Assembly: GCA_030272585.1 (NCBI GenBank)
Contig: BSYQ01000002.1
Location: forward strand, 3,658,001-3,722,000
Origin: Bryopsis sp. KO-2023
Taxonomy: Eukaryota > Chlorophyta > Ulvophyceae > Bryopsidales > Bryopsidaceae
Reading direction: 5' to 3'
DNA: 64,000 bases
In this document: one piece after another, positions 10,051 through 22,012 of the stretch
Layout of the letters: every line of letters starts with the position of its first letter
How positions within the stretch are numbered: position 1 is the first letter of the stretch
Position numbers and translations under genes: made by a program
The notes under the pieces: generated by a model
Told to the model about the DNA's origin: nothing
Database searches by the model: none
What the model saw: the letters and a program-made list of their open reading frames with translations, nothing else

Positions 10051-12319
10051 CAACTGAAGTACTTTATGTATTGTACACTTTATACACCCACACCTCTTTG
10101 GCAAGTTGTGACGAAATCGTCACCTCCTTGGTGTCTGAAAGGAAATCTTAGGAAATCTTAGGATTATGTGTACACTTGAGAAGGCCACTGGGGCTGTACA
10201 CCTGGACCCTATTTCGAGTGTCTATCAATGAATTGTTCGTGCACACTATTATCCTCGATATAATTATGTTATTATCAATTATTCTGTGCCTTCAAGGGTG
10301 TATTACAATATTTGACTTCGTCAAATTGACTGTCGCCTTCCTCGTAAAAGACTGAGAAAAAGGTTCTCGAAAAACAATAGTAATTGAGGTTGCAAATAAC
10401 GTGAGAGAAAAAAATTACCTAATATGTAGATTGACCTGCCTTTGAGTCCTTAGAGATCTTACCTTCAAATAATTAAATGCATCCTTAATTTCTATGTGTT
10501 CAATATTGGTGATTGATCAAGTGACTACAATGAACGTTAATATATGTGTAAAACATTAGTTGGTACCCTAGATATATTTTAAGTGCTTTCGATAGATCTT
10601 TAGTATGAGTCGAATAATTTAGATATTTCAATTGCTTTCTGATTTGGGGAGAGATCTAAAAGGAAGCGAACCATAATTAACATTCAAGATGCGTTGGGTC
10701 TCTCTTACTATACCATAGCCTTATGTTGTTTGCCCCTACCAAATGTGTATTCTTTCTATAATATAAATTATATATCTATCAATTTATATTAGGCGTTGTT
10801 CTTACGTTGCAAGCTCCTCATTTTGCGTTGCAACAGTTTAGTGATGTGTAAGAAGTTCACACTATCGGGTGACTAAATAAATTATCAATCAATTAGGCCG
10901 CCTTATACTGAGGTATGGCTTCACACTGCCTTAATAGCTTGAATGGCGGTTTTTTCAACCCTAATTTTAACTTAGAAAAAAAGTTTTATGGGTTTCATAT
11001 TCCCTTGTCACGGAGGGAACCGTAAGTTGAACATTAAATATGCTTCACCCAGAGCGGATAAGACGTTAATACTCACAATCAAGTCGTAACAAAACGAAAA
11101 CGATATACGAGGGTAGGAAACGATGGCTCCTTCTTGAAGTTAATCGCACAGACCTTAGCGTGTCCGAAGGTCTTCCGGGGATCACGAACGCTTCCAAAAA
11201 ATATCCATAAGGCCCTCTTTCTTCATTGTCCAAAAATGTATGCATGAATATGTATATTAGCCCCACGAGGAAAGCCTTCTCAAAGAATGAGATTGCATAG
11301 GGAGGTCGCCTATACTTCAACCATCTAAACCACGCTCTAATTATGAGATTGGTGATATTCTCAACCTCGCTTTATTATCGAACACAATGCACGTACCCAC
11401 TTCCTTCCCACTTTAATCTCTTGTTGATGCGTGCCAAATCCTTCATTACTAACTCGACCTCTTCCCATCGAAAATCATTGTGTTCCCATAGCTCTATAGG
11501 GTACATCACTTCCTCTTCTATAAAAGAAAAACAAAACAGAGAGGTATATAGAGTGAGAACCGAGAGTTGAGATCCGTGGCAAAAATCCTTTTAATTTGGA
11601 TAAGATGAAGTAATAAGAATGAAAGACAAATACGTATCGTTGCAACGGGTTGACCTACCAAAAGTTTGATAAATTTGAAAATCCCTTGCTTGGATGTATA
11701 CTTGTACGATTCTTTTAGTTGATTATGTTGGCCTGGTTCCCCAAGTATAGGTGCGCCACGCCGCCCCTCACCCCTGTAACTGCACCACATTTTCGCCAGC
11801 CTGCAAAAAGCGACAAAGAGAAGGACTATCGCTTTTAGACAAGGAAGGAAGCAAAGTTCTTTCTCAAGTTGAGAGGGTTCCTATTCTTTATGTAATAATT
11901 AGAGTTTTACAACACCTTTTGAGAGCATAAGCGTCGAAGTGATCCGGCTAATAATATCCTAGAACATTAATGTTATATGATGATCATAGCTCGTCATGGG
12001 TCGTTAACTTTCGATATCGGTCATCTAGTTAATTCATAATTTGTACTACATTGTTGGGTCTCGGTCTGCTACTCATGTTCGCTTGCTAAATGCACTAACG
12101 TGTTGCCAATCAGTATAACCTCCACGAGTTTCATGACTCACGCTAACAAGCTTTGCATCCAGCTTGCGCGATTCCGTCAATAGTTTCAAATAATGAGGCG
12201 GCGGCTCAAAAGCGAGTCGAGCGACAAGTTTTTCTGCTGGTTTTATTTTTTGAAGAAACTGATCAAGTGCATCAGCAACCCTATTTGTAATGGTTGGCTG
12301 CAAGTGCTTGGCTAGGTTT
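10051..12319. other. AT-rich, gene-poor spacer
   Basis: No gene supported. Minus-strand open stretches at 11066-11320 and 12073-12303 (the latter reads DQFLQKIKPAEKLVARLAFE) are too short and unlike any family I know. The second abuts the hAT insertion and may be an old relic. Confidence 0.4.
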
Positions 12320-12470
12320 GCCCAAGTCTAGGTTGTTCCCTGCGGCTGCGTGACTGCGGCTGCGGCTGCGTGACTGCGAGAAGTTACAAATGATTCACAA
12401 GTAAATGCGCGTAACTGCGCGAGCTTTTTTTTTGAAACTGATTAAAAGAGACAGTCTTCCACATTAACCC

Positions 12471-14445
12471 CTATTCATCATCAATCACTTCATCAGGAGC
12501 CCACTCCACCATTGTTTCTTCATACCCAGCCTCCCATATCTTATCTTCAACACAAATAGACCCATGCACATGAACGAGCTTGTTTGCTCTCGAGGGAGTA
12601 AGGCGGTTTCTCAACTTGCTATGAAGCCAAGAATGATCTTTCCAGTTTCTTTCGGCTGCCCCAACACTCGAAACTTGCGATAAGACCTTGATAGCCAAAT
12701 CTCGGAGCTTTGGCACTCCCACACCATACAATGACCACCACTTATACGCCAACATCGTCTTGGAATTTGCAACTGTCGATGGCCTCCCAAAAACACCCTC
12801 TCGAGATTGATACTTTGCAAGCTCTTGTTCAATATGCCCCGACTCCTCCGATTCATACCACCCGTCCAACACAAGAAAGAAATCATTCATCACCTCAGCA
12901 TTTGATGCTTGGTCGCATTCAACATACTCCGGGTCAAGAACAAATCCAATCGAATGAAGCGGATTGTGCCCCATCTCCCAACGCTTCATGAACAGGTGAT
13001 GTATCTCCAACGGGTCCACATGTGCAGGGGCCCCAAACTTCAATATCTTCTCCGCGATATTGTTCATTCCTGCCCAAACTTTTCCAACTGTTGGAGTATC
13101 TCCATCAACCAAACGAAGAAAACTGATTGTATCACCCATCAAATTCGTGTACATCTCCAAAACCTCCCAAAAGTCTTGATCCAACACTGATGCAACCGCC
13201 GTTTTGTTCCTTTCTTGTTTCTTTGCTGTCTTGAGAAATTCATCAAATTCATCCGAAACCACCACTTGCTTGATCTGATTCTTTAATTCAAAAAGTCTTT
13301 TCATCATCAAGTAATGTGAAGCAAATCTGGTCTCAACGGGAAATAAAAGAGATTTCTCTGTTTTCTCCCTCAACAAAGCCAAGGGCCGCTCATGGTGCAA
13401 AAAAAGTTTCACCACGTCTTTTGCACTCTGAACAGCATCCCGGCACCACGACAATTTAGCAACGTCTTCAAGAAAAAGATCGAGGCAATGCGAAAGACAA
13501 GCACCCACAATAATTTTAGGATATTCTGCTTGCAAAAGTTCCCGGGCCAATCGGCAATTGCTTGCACTATCCGTAAGCACCAACACCACCTGATTTCCAC
13601 TCTCTTCAAGAAGCTCCACCTTCTCAGCTAAGACTTCTTTCACAAACTCAGCAGTTTTTGTCTTTCCGCTTGTGTCGAGCGAACCAAGGAAAAGGGGACC
13701 CGATGGTGTAACAGCCAACGTGTTGATCAACGGCCGTTTTTGAACGTTTTTCCACCCATCACTCACCAAGGTCACACCACATCCCTTCTTCTTGTTCTGC
13801 TCCAACATGTCCTTTTGGGTGTCTTCTGATTCCTTGTAAGCCTTGTCCAAAAGCTGATTTCGAAGAGCATCAAAAGATGGCAAAGTGCCAACGCTCCCCA
13901 CCTCCTTCAACTTTTCACACATAGCACGAAAGTGCTTATTGCGTATCAGATTGAAGCTCAACCCATTTGCATAAAAACAACGAGAAACTGCCCGGTGAAG
14001 CTCATCTTGGGATGCCTTCTTGAAAGATTCCACAATTCCTGGTTGCCTTCGCTTTTGACGACGAAGTTCAGCCTCCTCATGACCAGCCATGGCTTCAAGT
14101 GCCCTTTTTTCCTTCCCTTTTTGCCTCCTTTCTTTTACCTTCTCTTCGATTTCTATCATTTCAGCTTTGACAACTGAAATATCTTCTGCGGTGCAACGTG
14201 CAACTCCACACCCGTGACCACCTGAAAATTCAAAAATCGATAAATAATATACAACTCCAACTTCACAACAGAGAAAACAATTCTGTTACTTTTCCAAACT
14301 TACCAATAAAGTGCAGTCTGATACGGCCAGAACCTGCCACCATCACTTGGCCACACTTGTTGCATTTTACTCTGGGATCCGATTTCAGCTCTTCGACGAC
14401 TGTGACGTACTTGAACTCAGGTCCACGCTCCCCTTTTTTACCCAT
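12471..14445 (-). CDS. hAT transposase (BED zinc finger plus DUF659 and C-terminal dimerisation region)
   Basis: Exon 1 (14445-14304) and exon 2 (14221-12471) join across a GTAAGT...TTTTCAG intron with frame preserved, giving 630 residues and ending in TAG. The splice completes a BED-type finger: CNKCGQ, then RLHFIG, then GHGCGVARC, with the intron inside the finger. A Lys/Glu-rich helix and the DUF659-type RNase-H-like core follow: TLVSDGWKNVQ holds the first catalytic Asp and LVLTDSASNC the second. The C-terminal block SVGAAERNWKDHSWLHSKLR, followed by NRL and LVHVHG, is the conserved hAT dimerisation and catalytic-Glu region. It would cut and paste its own element in the nucleus by binding the terminal and subterminal repeats. 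I see no frameshift or internal stop, so it may be active. Confidence 0.92.
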
Positions 14446-14642
14446 TGCACTCTACCGCAGAGACAAGCGCCTACAGCCACAAGCCTCCACGCGTTTAACC
14501 GCCCAAGAAACCACGTTGCTTTTCACGGCCTCTGATCTGGAGTGACATGACTTTGCACCCAAAAAAGAACAGAGAGAAAAAAGAAATAGCCTGAAAAACC
14601 GGCTACGGCCACAGCTTCAAGAACGAGCGAACACAGCGAACA

Positions 14643-14717
14643 CCTCAGCGAGGCGACCTCAGCGAGGCGACCTCAGCGAGGCGACCTCAGCGAGGCGACC
14701 TCAGCGAGGCGACCTCA
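14643..14717 (+). repeat. 14-bp tandem repeat in the hAT 5' subterminal region
   Basis: CCTCAGCGAGGCGA is repeated five times with a partial sixth copy. It lies between the transposase start and the right end of the element, so it is a candidate transposase-binding array. Confidence 0.85.
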
Positions 14718-14988
14718 CCCAACAGTGCACCCAACAGTGCGCGTCCCTTCTCTGAAAAATACAACTGCTCCCTTTTCTTGGCCATACCTCACTTGCTGGT
14801 GTTCAAAACGTCGCGCCACACAGTATCTCCATGCAGTTCACGAGTGTGACGAAAAAAAAACTTCAAAGAATTTCCATGCCTTCGATAATCCTCGCGCATT
14901 TACGCGAAGCCACGATTATGACGCGATTTCGCGCATTTACGCGCATTTACGCGCGCAAAGTGACGCATTCAACAACCCAGGCCCAAGT

Positions 14989-17900
14989 GAAAGAGGATTG
15001 TGAAAGAGGATTGCAACGGTTCTTTTTATGAAATCACCCTGGAAGAGAAGAAAAGAAACTTTGAGGTTATCAGGTAAAGGAGTATATGTATACCATTTTC
15101 CTCCCCTTTAATATCCCTCGTGATGGCCGCCTTCGTGATGGTTCTTGCCAAGAACCTTCAGGTGTCACATATATAGATCATTTGATAGACGCTCTGTAAA
15201 ACAAATTCGTAAGGACGACTAATTTTGTTAATTTAATCAAGACCTATAATTTTTAATTTATATATATATTAATTCATCAACGGATTAGGTCTCCTTAAAC
15301 CTAGGTGTGGCCTAACAATGCCTCTACTACGTCGATTGCATTTTTCTCAACTACCCGATTACAGCTCGGAAAAGACTCAAACCGATGTTCCTTTCGGATT
15401 GCGACGAAGGATCTGCTTTGGTAGCGAAATATGCAAGCTCTCAATCGATATATAACTTATATTTTTTTTCCTATTTATCGCAAGAAATTGCCACCCACAA
15501 CATAAATCCTTCACTTCCACTCATGTGCGAATATAATCGAACAACTCCATAAGGGGTCTATTGTTTCCTCCCTCGTTATGATTAAATCCTAGGCGTTGAC
15601 AATCATTTTATATGGGTTGCACACACAATTTTTCTGATTTTCTTTCTAAACAAAAGCTTGTCCTCCTTCGAAATGTTGATTAAATATGATGGAATCCACA
15701 ATACCTTTGATCACGATGGTCCCACATCTAAAATCTTTTACCTTTTTCCTTAGCTAAGAAATGTCTACGAGAAACTTTGAATAGATCAAAATCATCGGAA
15801 AACCAAAACTCTCTTTCTGATTATATCAATTAGACCTCCTTCCTTCGGCATCTGGAAAGACACTTGCTCATCATCTTACCATGCCATCGTATAATCTTTT
15901 GTATGTTTCTAACATATAAAGGCAAAAATATTCACGAATAAAGCTTACTTCTTTTAGCTACAATTGTTGTAGCTCTTGCAAAACCCAAGTATGTCTGAAA
16001 CTAACCCCCCTTTCCTAATGGTGTTACCAATCCTTCCGATTGTAGAATATCAATCTGCCATTCGCCGAGCTCGGAAAACAATGCTGCATACGCGTCTAAA
16101 TCGGCCTTCAAAATCTAGAAATTTTATCACATACCACCCCACTTCGCAAACCGGATTTTAATTATCCCCTTCTCTCCCCTTTTCGGAACATTTTAGCCTT
16201 GAATCCTACATTTGTTGATGGCAGCCGACTTAACAGCCGACTTCAATCAGCCTCACGAAGGAAGCCTTCTTAAGATAGGATCGAGTACTTGTTTTCTTTA
16301 GGGATCTCTTGTCTTTCTTAAGCTTCTTAAAAGGTGTCCCCTTTCTCGTTCCAGCAATCAGCGCCCCAAATTGGCGAAAACGTGAACAAAACCAAGCCGA
16401 TTCGTTCAAGACGATCAAAGCTTCAACCGAAAAAGAGCATAAAAAGCTAAAGAAACAAACAACATATTGTGTTCATGGAGGATTTTATCAATGTGTTGGT
16501 TTGACTCAACAGATAGCGTTCCCTTTCTAAACTGTTGCGATGATGGACTGTGGCGAGTCGCAGTATACTACAATTTATGTATTGAGCAGCAATTTAGCAA
16601 CCCCCCCCGGGAATCCCTTCTAGGTATGAACTGTAACTGAAAACTCCACCACCTTCAATGTAGAATTTCCGATCAATGTAGGTTCTTAGATCAACCCAGG
16701 CTTTCTTCCAACATGCATCTTGAGCATACAAACAATGCCTATTACACTCCCAAATTCGGACGGGTGTGTTCTTGCGGGAACACAACGTACAACCCAAATT
16801 AAACATAGGTAGCTAAAACTACTCCTCTTTCAGTAGGTCTACATGTGTGTCCGCTTCCTAGCCTACCTACCTCTTGGTCTGTCTAATGCAACTGTTACAC
16901 TTCAATTTTTTGGACTCCTTAAAAAAAATTAGAAATGGTAAGTGCAAAATCGCGAGTTCGGTATCTGGATTTCTTGAAATTCACAATCTTTTACGTATTT
17001 GTCAGGATCTAATCGTATTCGAACAATAGTTCGTACTTATCGCTCAGACAATCATAAAGAATATTTTTTTGCCAATGAAAAAGATAGACCTTAACCGTTC
17101 GCCTACAAGCAACTCTATAAATGAAATACTAATGAATGCAAAATATTTTACCGCGGGAGTAGTCTGCACATTGGTAATTAGTCGGGCCCTATCAACCCAT
17201 CACGCCTTCTAGGTAACCTCGTTTTATGTGTTTTGTTCGGTTTGCCCAAGTATTTGGTAAAAGTAAAATACAACATAGCAATATGGAACACCTTTCCACT
17301 ACCTCCCCCGGGCTCTTAATTCAATTTGAAGACCGCGTGCATCTTGACTTTCAACATTTCCACCGACTTATGTCCGCACAACGGTTTGATCGTCGGCGAT
17401 TTGGTCGTTTTGTGCCAGATCAGGAGAAGGAGGTTGGGCTTAGGGCTCTCGCGCTTGATTCCCCACAAGAGTAAACGGCTGCTATGGACGGTCTTGTTGG
17501 TTTGAAACATTATCCGATATAATCTACAGCAAAAGGAGTCTTGCTAACTTCGATAAAAATGGGTAGGCGTGGGGAACCTCTCTTCGACTTTCCTGGTGAA
17601 GTCTTCTCTAGGTACGAGCTCTAGCTCGAAGCTTCTTCAACGTGTTATGAGGGGGGGTTCAACAGGGTTCACAACCGCGACCGCAAAAAATTATACCCTC
17701 CTTAATAAGGAGTCCTTATGGTATAAAAACATTTCCGGAATTGAACAAGCTTTTGGAAAAAAACATCCAAAATACACGAAACTCCTTCGGCGTTCTTTAT
17801 ACTTTTCAAGTATGCTAAGCAATATGAAGCGAAAGGTCGAAGAGTTTTTGTGAATTTGCCCTAGTTTTTTCTTTTGTGATTCAGCGTTCTGAGCCCCTTC

Positions 17901-18983
17901 CCCGACCCTGTCGCGTCGGGTCTTTCGCAGTCTTCAACAACGTCGTAAATTGATCTTGATATAAAATATCTATACTAATGCTAGTAAGTTCCACTTCTTT
18001 AAGGGAAAAACATGCCGTTTTGTGTTTGGCTTGGTGACCCACCAATGGTGGGTAACCAAAGCCAATATTATAAAACCCCTTTTGTATTCCTTTTACTAAT
18101 TCCAACTTGATTAACAAACGAGTACCTAAAGTGTCGGCGAAAGCAAAAGATGTTCGAGAAAAGTGGATTTTAAAAGAGAGGGGGGGGAAACAGGTACATA
18201 AGAGTTGCTACGACCAATTTAGCCTTGGAGACACAAAACTATTGCTTTTTTAATCAAACCTATAGGACCACAAGCACCACATCTCTCGGTTGCCAACGAA
18301 AAAATTAGCCGGTTCCGTATCGGGGTTTGTATAAGTTTCTTGCCATTGGTTCTCTTCCTCCTTGTCTACCATATATATTCTGGACTTCTAGCAAGTTCGT
18401 TACATCTGCCAACTTCAGACACCCGTTAACCAAGTGTTCTTTCTTTCCAAAAAAAAAAACACGTTATCTTTGTAAAAGGAATATGCATGCCGTTAAAGAT
18501 TCCTATTTTCAAGAAATACATCCCCTCTAGGTTCCGATAGCCCATCAATCCATTTAATATTTTTGTCGACTTTCACTGAAACACGATAGTAAGTCCCTTC
18601 GAACGAAAGTCGACGTCCTAAATCAGCAAAATTATTGGATACAAAATTCTTGACGTTCCTTTTTCAACTCATCGATGCAAATGCAACCCAATTTACAAGA
18701 TACGAAGCAAAACTTTTTCAAATTTCTCTCCCTTATCATCGGCCCTTTAAAGATAAGGTAGCCTTTAGCTTATGCATTCTTCTACCATGATGAAAACGTA
18801 GTAGTTACATCCCCGCATTTTTTCAATCCGCTTTTTTATGTGTATCTTGTACTTTTAAACCTGTATCCTAGAACCACTCCCTTCGTCATAGAATGCAGTA
18901 CGTGCGTCGATGTCGTGTTTGTCGCCACTTGCGTTTTCAAGATGTCTTCGTGCATAATTAACAAACAAACAACAGGGTATGAG
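14989..18983. other. Gene-poor, AT-rich tract
   Basis: I found no gene I can support. Open stretches (16594-16806 minus, 17226-17474 plus, 17569-17853 plus) are short and match nothing I know. The texture resembles the decayed coding relics further on. Confidence 0.35.
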
Positions 18984-20017
18984 TTAAGGTTTCGATGCAA
19001 ATTCCAAAGTCCGCGGTAGTGGTGTGCCGGCAGGGTCGCAGGTTGCAACTGGCTTCATGATCCTTGATTTGGTTTTCTGAGTCGGCTCGAGTTCTGGCAC
19101 CTTCAAGTAAATTCCGCTCCACATCGCCATTTGGTCCTTGAGCTTTCCCGGCCATTCCTGCTTCCCGATCCTTTCTTTTGCACATTGAGGGCAGGCCGGG
19201 AGTTCGTCCGTGAAGCTTGGAATGGGCCGGATCCTTTGGGTGGCATCATCAATCCCACTATGCAAGCACCTGCTCCCGAATCTTCTTGTGGAATCGATAA
19301 CAAACCAACCGTCTTGGGACAATTGTTACTCCTTACCAGAGTTGTGCCCCGTTTTAACGGCGCACACCTCTGGTGTGGGTGGTTTGGGCGTGGGGTTGTG
19401 TTTTTGACTCTGATTGCTGAAGTAAAAAGATAAATTTCCGAAGATTTCTAAAGTCGTTTTTTTGAAGATTCCTGAAGTCGTTTTTGCTACCACGATAACA
19501 GCCGTTAACCGTTAACGGCCGTTAACGTTGTCGCAAAAACGACTTCGGCACAACTCTGCTCCTTACCAATATTGTCTCTCGGCTGTCCGCTCGGTGGCTA
19601 AAAAAGACAGTTCTCTTTGGAACGAGGATTCGCTGGGGGAGAGATTACCCTCTGTAGAAAGAAACGAACGAACAAGAAGATGAATGATAAGGACGGGTCA
19701 GTTTGGGGTGGACAAACGAACTTCTTTGAAAACTTTAGGGATTGCCTCTCTCAACCTCGAACGGCCACGCCTGACAAGACCCGACCACCTCGAATCTTCG
19801 ATGCCTAAAAAGTCGTAACGTTTTGATACCCTGTCCACAAATCCTCTTTTGAAAACATCAACCCATTTTCTTGGCGAAGTACTAACATAACGACCAATGT
19901 TCCTTTCTTTTGGCGGAAACTCATCCACACCACCGCCTCAAGGAATACGAGTGGAAAATTCCGCCCCTCCATTGAACCAAGTACACAACTCAAAGTCTCC
20001 TTCTCCCGAAACGCCAT
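18984..20017 (-). pseudogene. Unidentified decayed coding region split by a MITE
   Basis: Two coding-like blocks on the minus strand flank the MITE at 19337-19558. The upstream block (20017 to 19698) has MAFREKETLSCVLGSMEG and then, after a frame change near 19925, DEFPPKERNIGRYVSTSPRK. The downstream block (19322-18984) has ACPQCAKERIGKQEWPGKL. A TAA lies six bases before the second block in the same frame. I recognise no family. It is listed because amino-acid composition and length look non-random. Confidence 0.25.
19337..19558. mobile_element. hAT-type MITE, family C (CAGAGTTGTGCC ends)
   Basis: A 222-bp element with inverted ends CAGAGTTGTGCC / GGCACAACTCTG and an exact 8-bp target duplication CTCCTTAC (19329-19336 and 19559-19566). 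The interior contains the palindromic run GTTAACGGCCGTTAAC near 19503-19524 and no coding capacity. An 8-bp duplication and a CAG start indicate mobilisation by a hAT transposase, though its ends differ from the autonomous hAT in this window. Confidence 0.93.
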
Positions 20018-20238
20018 GCATTCGTAAAAACTTAGCCATAGTATCGCAAGTCCAATAAATTTTTTGTGGCGAGACTCATTTGTAACAAAAATTAAGAATC
20101 CAAAGGTTATTGAAATTTCTGGGCTTTACGATGACGCAAGGGAGATATGGGTTGGAATAGTACATTGCCAAGCTAAAACATCTCCTACAAATGATCATAA
20201 TTAGACTAACGTTACAATGCAAAGCGGGGTCAATGAAT

Positions 20239-20730
20239 CTACTCAAGAAGTTCGTCCCGTATTGTTCCACGTTTCAAGCTTTCGTCATCTAACAAAAGAC
20301 ATATGTCGAGGGCTACCTTCCTGATGCCACAGTCGGAAGATTCTGTCGTATTGTTTGCTGCGCATCCAAGATAGTAGGGCCTCTCCAAGAGAAAGCTTGG
20401 TATGGATGTGGGCTTGACTTTGAAACCGTGAATATCCAATCGATGTAGAGTATGGTTTAGTCATCAGTCATGGTCCCTCTTCAATTCACCACTAGTGAGT
20501 ATGTCATCCACGAAATGTGGGGCCGAGAATGGTCGTAAAACCCTCTCTATGATATCATGAAAAAGGCGAGCACATAGATGCTACCCCTGGGGGAGTGAGG
20601 TTATCGGGAACCATAGGTCTTGGAACTAGAAGCAAAACATTCGATGTAACGCCCCTTCGATAGGCAAATTCTGGAATCTTTTTGTTGGGTCAATGATGTG
20701 AAACATTTCCATAAACATGGATTATTTGAC
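20239..20730 (-). pseudogene. Decayed reverse-transcriptase fragment of an LTR-type retroelement
   Basis: One minus-strand frame reads HIIDPTKRFQNLPIEGALHR, then TSLPQG, then LFHDIIERVLRP, then HFVDDILTSGELKRDH, then FKVKPTS and YYLGC. These are reverse-transcriptase motifs in the expected order: the palm helix, the LPQG turn, the YxDD-type catalytic pair as FVDD, and the LGC block. The frame is kept for about 120 codons but broken by TAG, TAG and TGA-TGA. Each is one transition away from CAG, TGG or CGA; the TAG after LPQG sits where Trp is usual. The element type beyond LTR-type is uncertain. Confidence 0.65.
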
Positions 20731-21393
20731 AAGGTGTTATTCGTTGGGGGCAAAGCGCACCACAGTAAGTTTTGATATACGTTCACGATTCTCGGATCCA
20801 TTGCCAAGTGCACCTTATCGAAGGCTTTCTAAGAAACGCTTTAGAGAACAACCTACACTCCTATGGCTTCATTCGACGTAGAATGCCTATAATGACTATT
20901 GATGGGTGTGTGAGACCAAAATTGTGGCTCTAACATGATTGTCACCCTTGGACAAAGTAGCTACATGATCGACCCTAAGCTATCAACGTTCCACCCGCAT
21001 CGTCTGGCATCGTGCCACCAACTTTTCCCGAAACTTTATGGTAAAGAGGAGTAAACACGATGATGAACAAATACTATAAAGTATATCACATACCACCAAG
21101 CGAGCTCGATTGGAAACTATCTTGTTTTGGGACCCAAAGTCCACCCAAACCCAACCCCCTCTCATCCCGCCCAGACCCAACCCAAGCCCCATCGGCGATG
21201 GGCCATCGCCCCCCCCCAACTCCCCCCAACCTCAACACCCACCTCGCTCCACCTCACTTAATTTGTCATCGAGGGGGGCTGCGTTGATGCCCCACAGGCC
21301 TAGAATGGCTCAAATTTCCGTCTTTACAAAAAAAAAGGTTCCCCTCTTATTTTTTTCAGTGCCGTCGAGCAACATAATACGGTACTTCTTGTA

Positions 21394-21484
21394 AACCCCC
21401 CCCCCCGAATACAGTCCCCCGGGGGACTATAGATTTGCAGTTGTGTGGCAGTTTTAAGGGGGGACTCTATTTGGGGGGGGGGTT
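21394..21484. mobile_element. Pogo-type MITE, 91-bp short form
   Basis: The ends match the pogo element at 25895-28454: AA plus a C run, then GAATACAGTCCCC on the left, and a GGGACTCTATTT-G run-TT on the right, with TA on both sides (21392-21393, 21485-21486). There is almost no interior. The right repeat has diverged (CTCTATTT for CTGTATTC). Confidence 0.85.
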
Positions 21485-21689
21485 TACTTCAAAAAGTAGG
21501 CCTACGAGCATACCCCCGAATATGTTCACGGTATTGACCTGCAAAGGAACTTCTTATCCATACCTTGACATTGGCCATCGATCCAAGCGAACCAACTTGA
21601 ATAGGTAAGGGCGAATCCCTTAGGCACTCGCTTCACATCTGTAGCGCTTGCACCGTAACAACATCCCACGTCTACCCCTATTTGTATGA

Positions 21690-22012
21690 GAGTTTAACCC
21701 CCGCACTGGCGGTAGTCATTTTAGCCTCGTTTATGTCCGTAAAAATGTTGCACACATTCTCAATATAGTCTTGAAAGATTACAAACCATGGCATTCCCAA
21801 GTCATCAACAAAGTTGCGCAACATTTCCAACATACTCCTTGAGGATCTTTTTCAATTCTTTTTTGGAATGTGGAGGAGGCATTCGTTAGTCCTTGGCACA
21901 TCACCGCGTTTTGCTTCATCCCCTTTGGCATCGTAATTCCTGTTTTCATCTTGCTCTCTTCCGCTATTGGTACTTGAAAGCATACGAATAGTAGGTTCAA
22001 ATACCATATCAA
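21690..22012 (-). pseudogene. Decayed Ty3/gypsy-like reverse-transcriptase fragment
   Basis: FQVPIAEESKMKTGITMPKG, QNAVMCQGLTNASSTFQKRI and, after a frame change near 21845, FVDDLGMPW correspond to the gypsy reverse-transcriptase stretch around QIPI...KTAF, VMPFGLTNAPSTFQ and the YxDD motif. Stops follow further downstream in the same orientation. It lies about 1 kb from the other reverse-transcriptase relic, so several old retroelements are superimposed here. Confidence 0.6.

Larger units (their letters stand above)
12328..14980 (-). mobile_element. hAT-superfamily DNA transposon, apparently complete
   Basis: The left end reads CTAGGTTGTT (12328-12337) and the right end is the reverse complement of CTGGGTTGTT (14971-14980). 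The element is flanked by an exact 8-bp target duplication GCCCAAGT at 12320-12327 and 14981-14988, the size typical of hAT. Both subterminal regions carry GTAAATGCGCG-type repeats (about 12401-12423 and 14925-14960), likely transposase-binding sites. It carries one intact two-exon transposase gene. The perfect duplication and open frame argue for a recent insertion. Confidence 0.93.
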
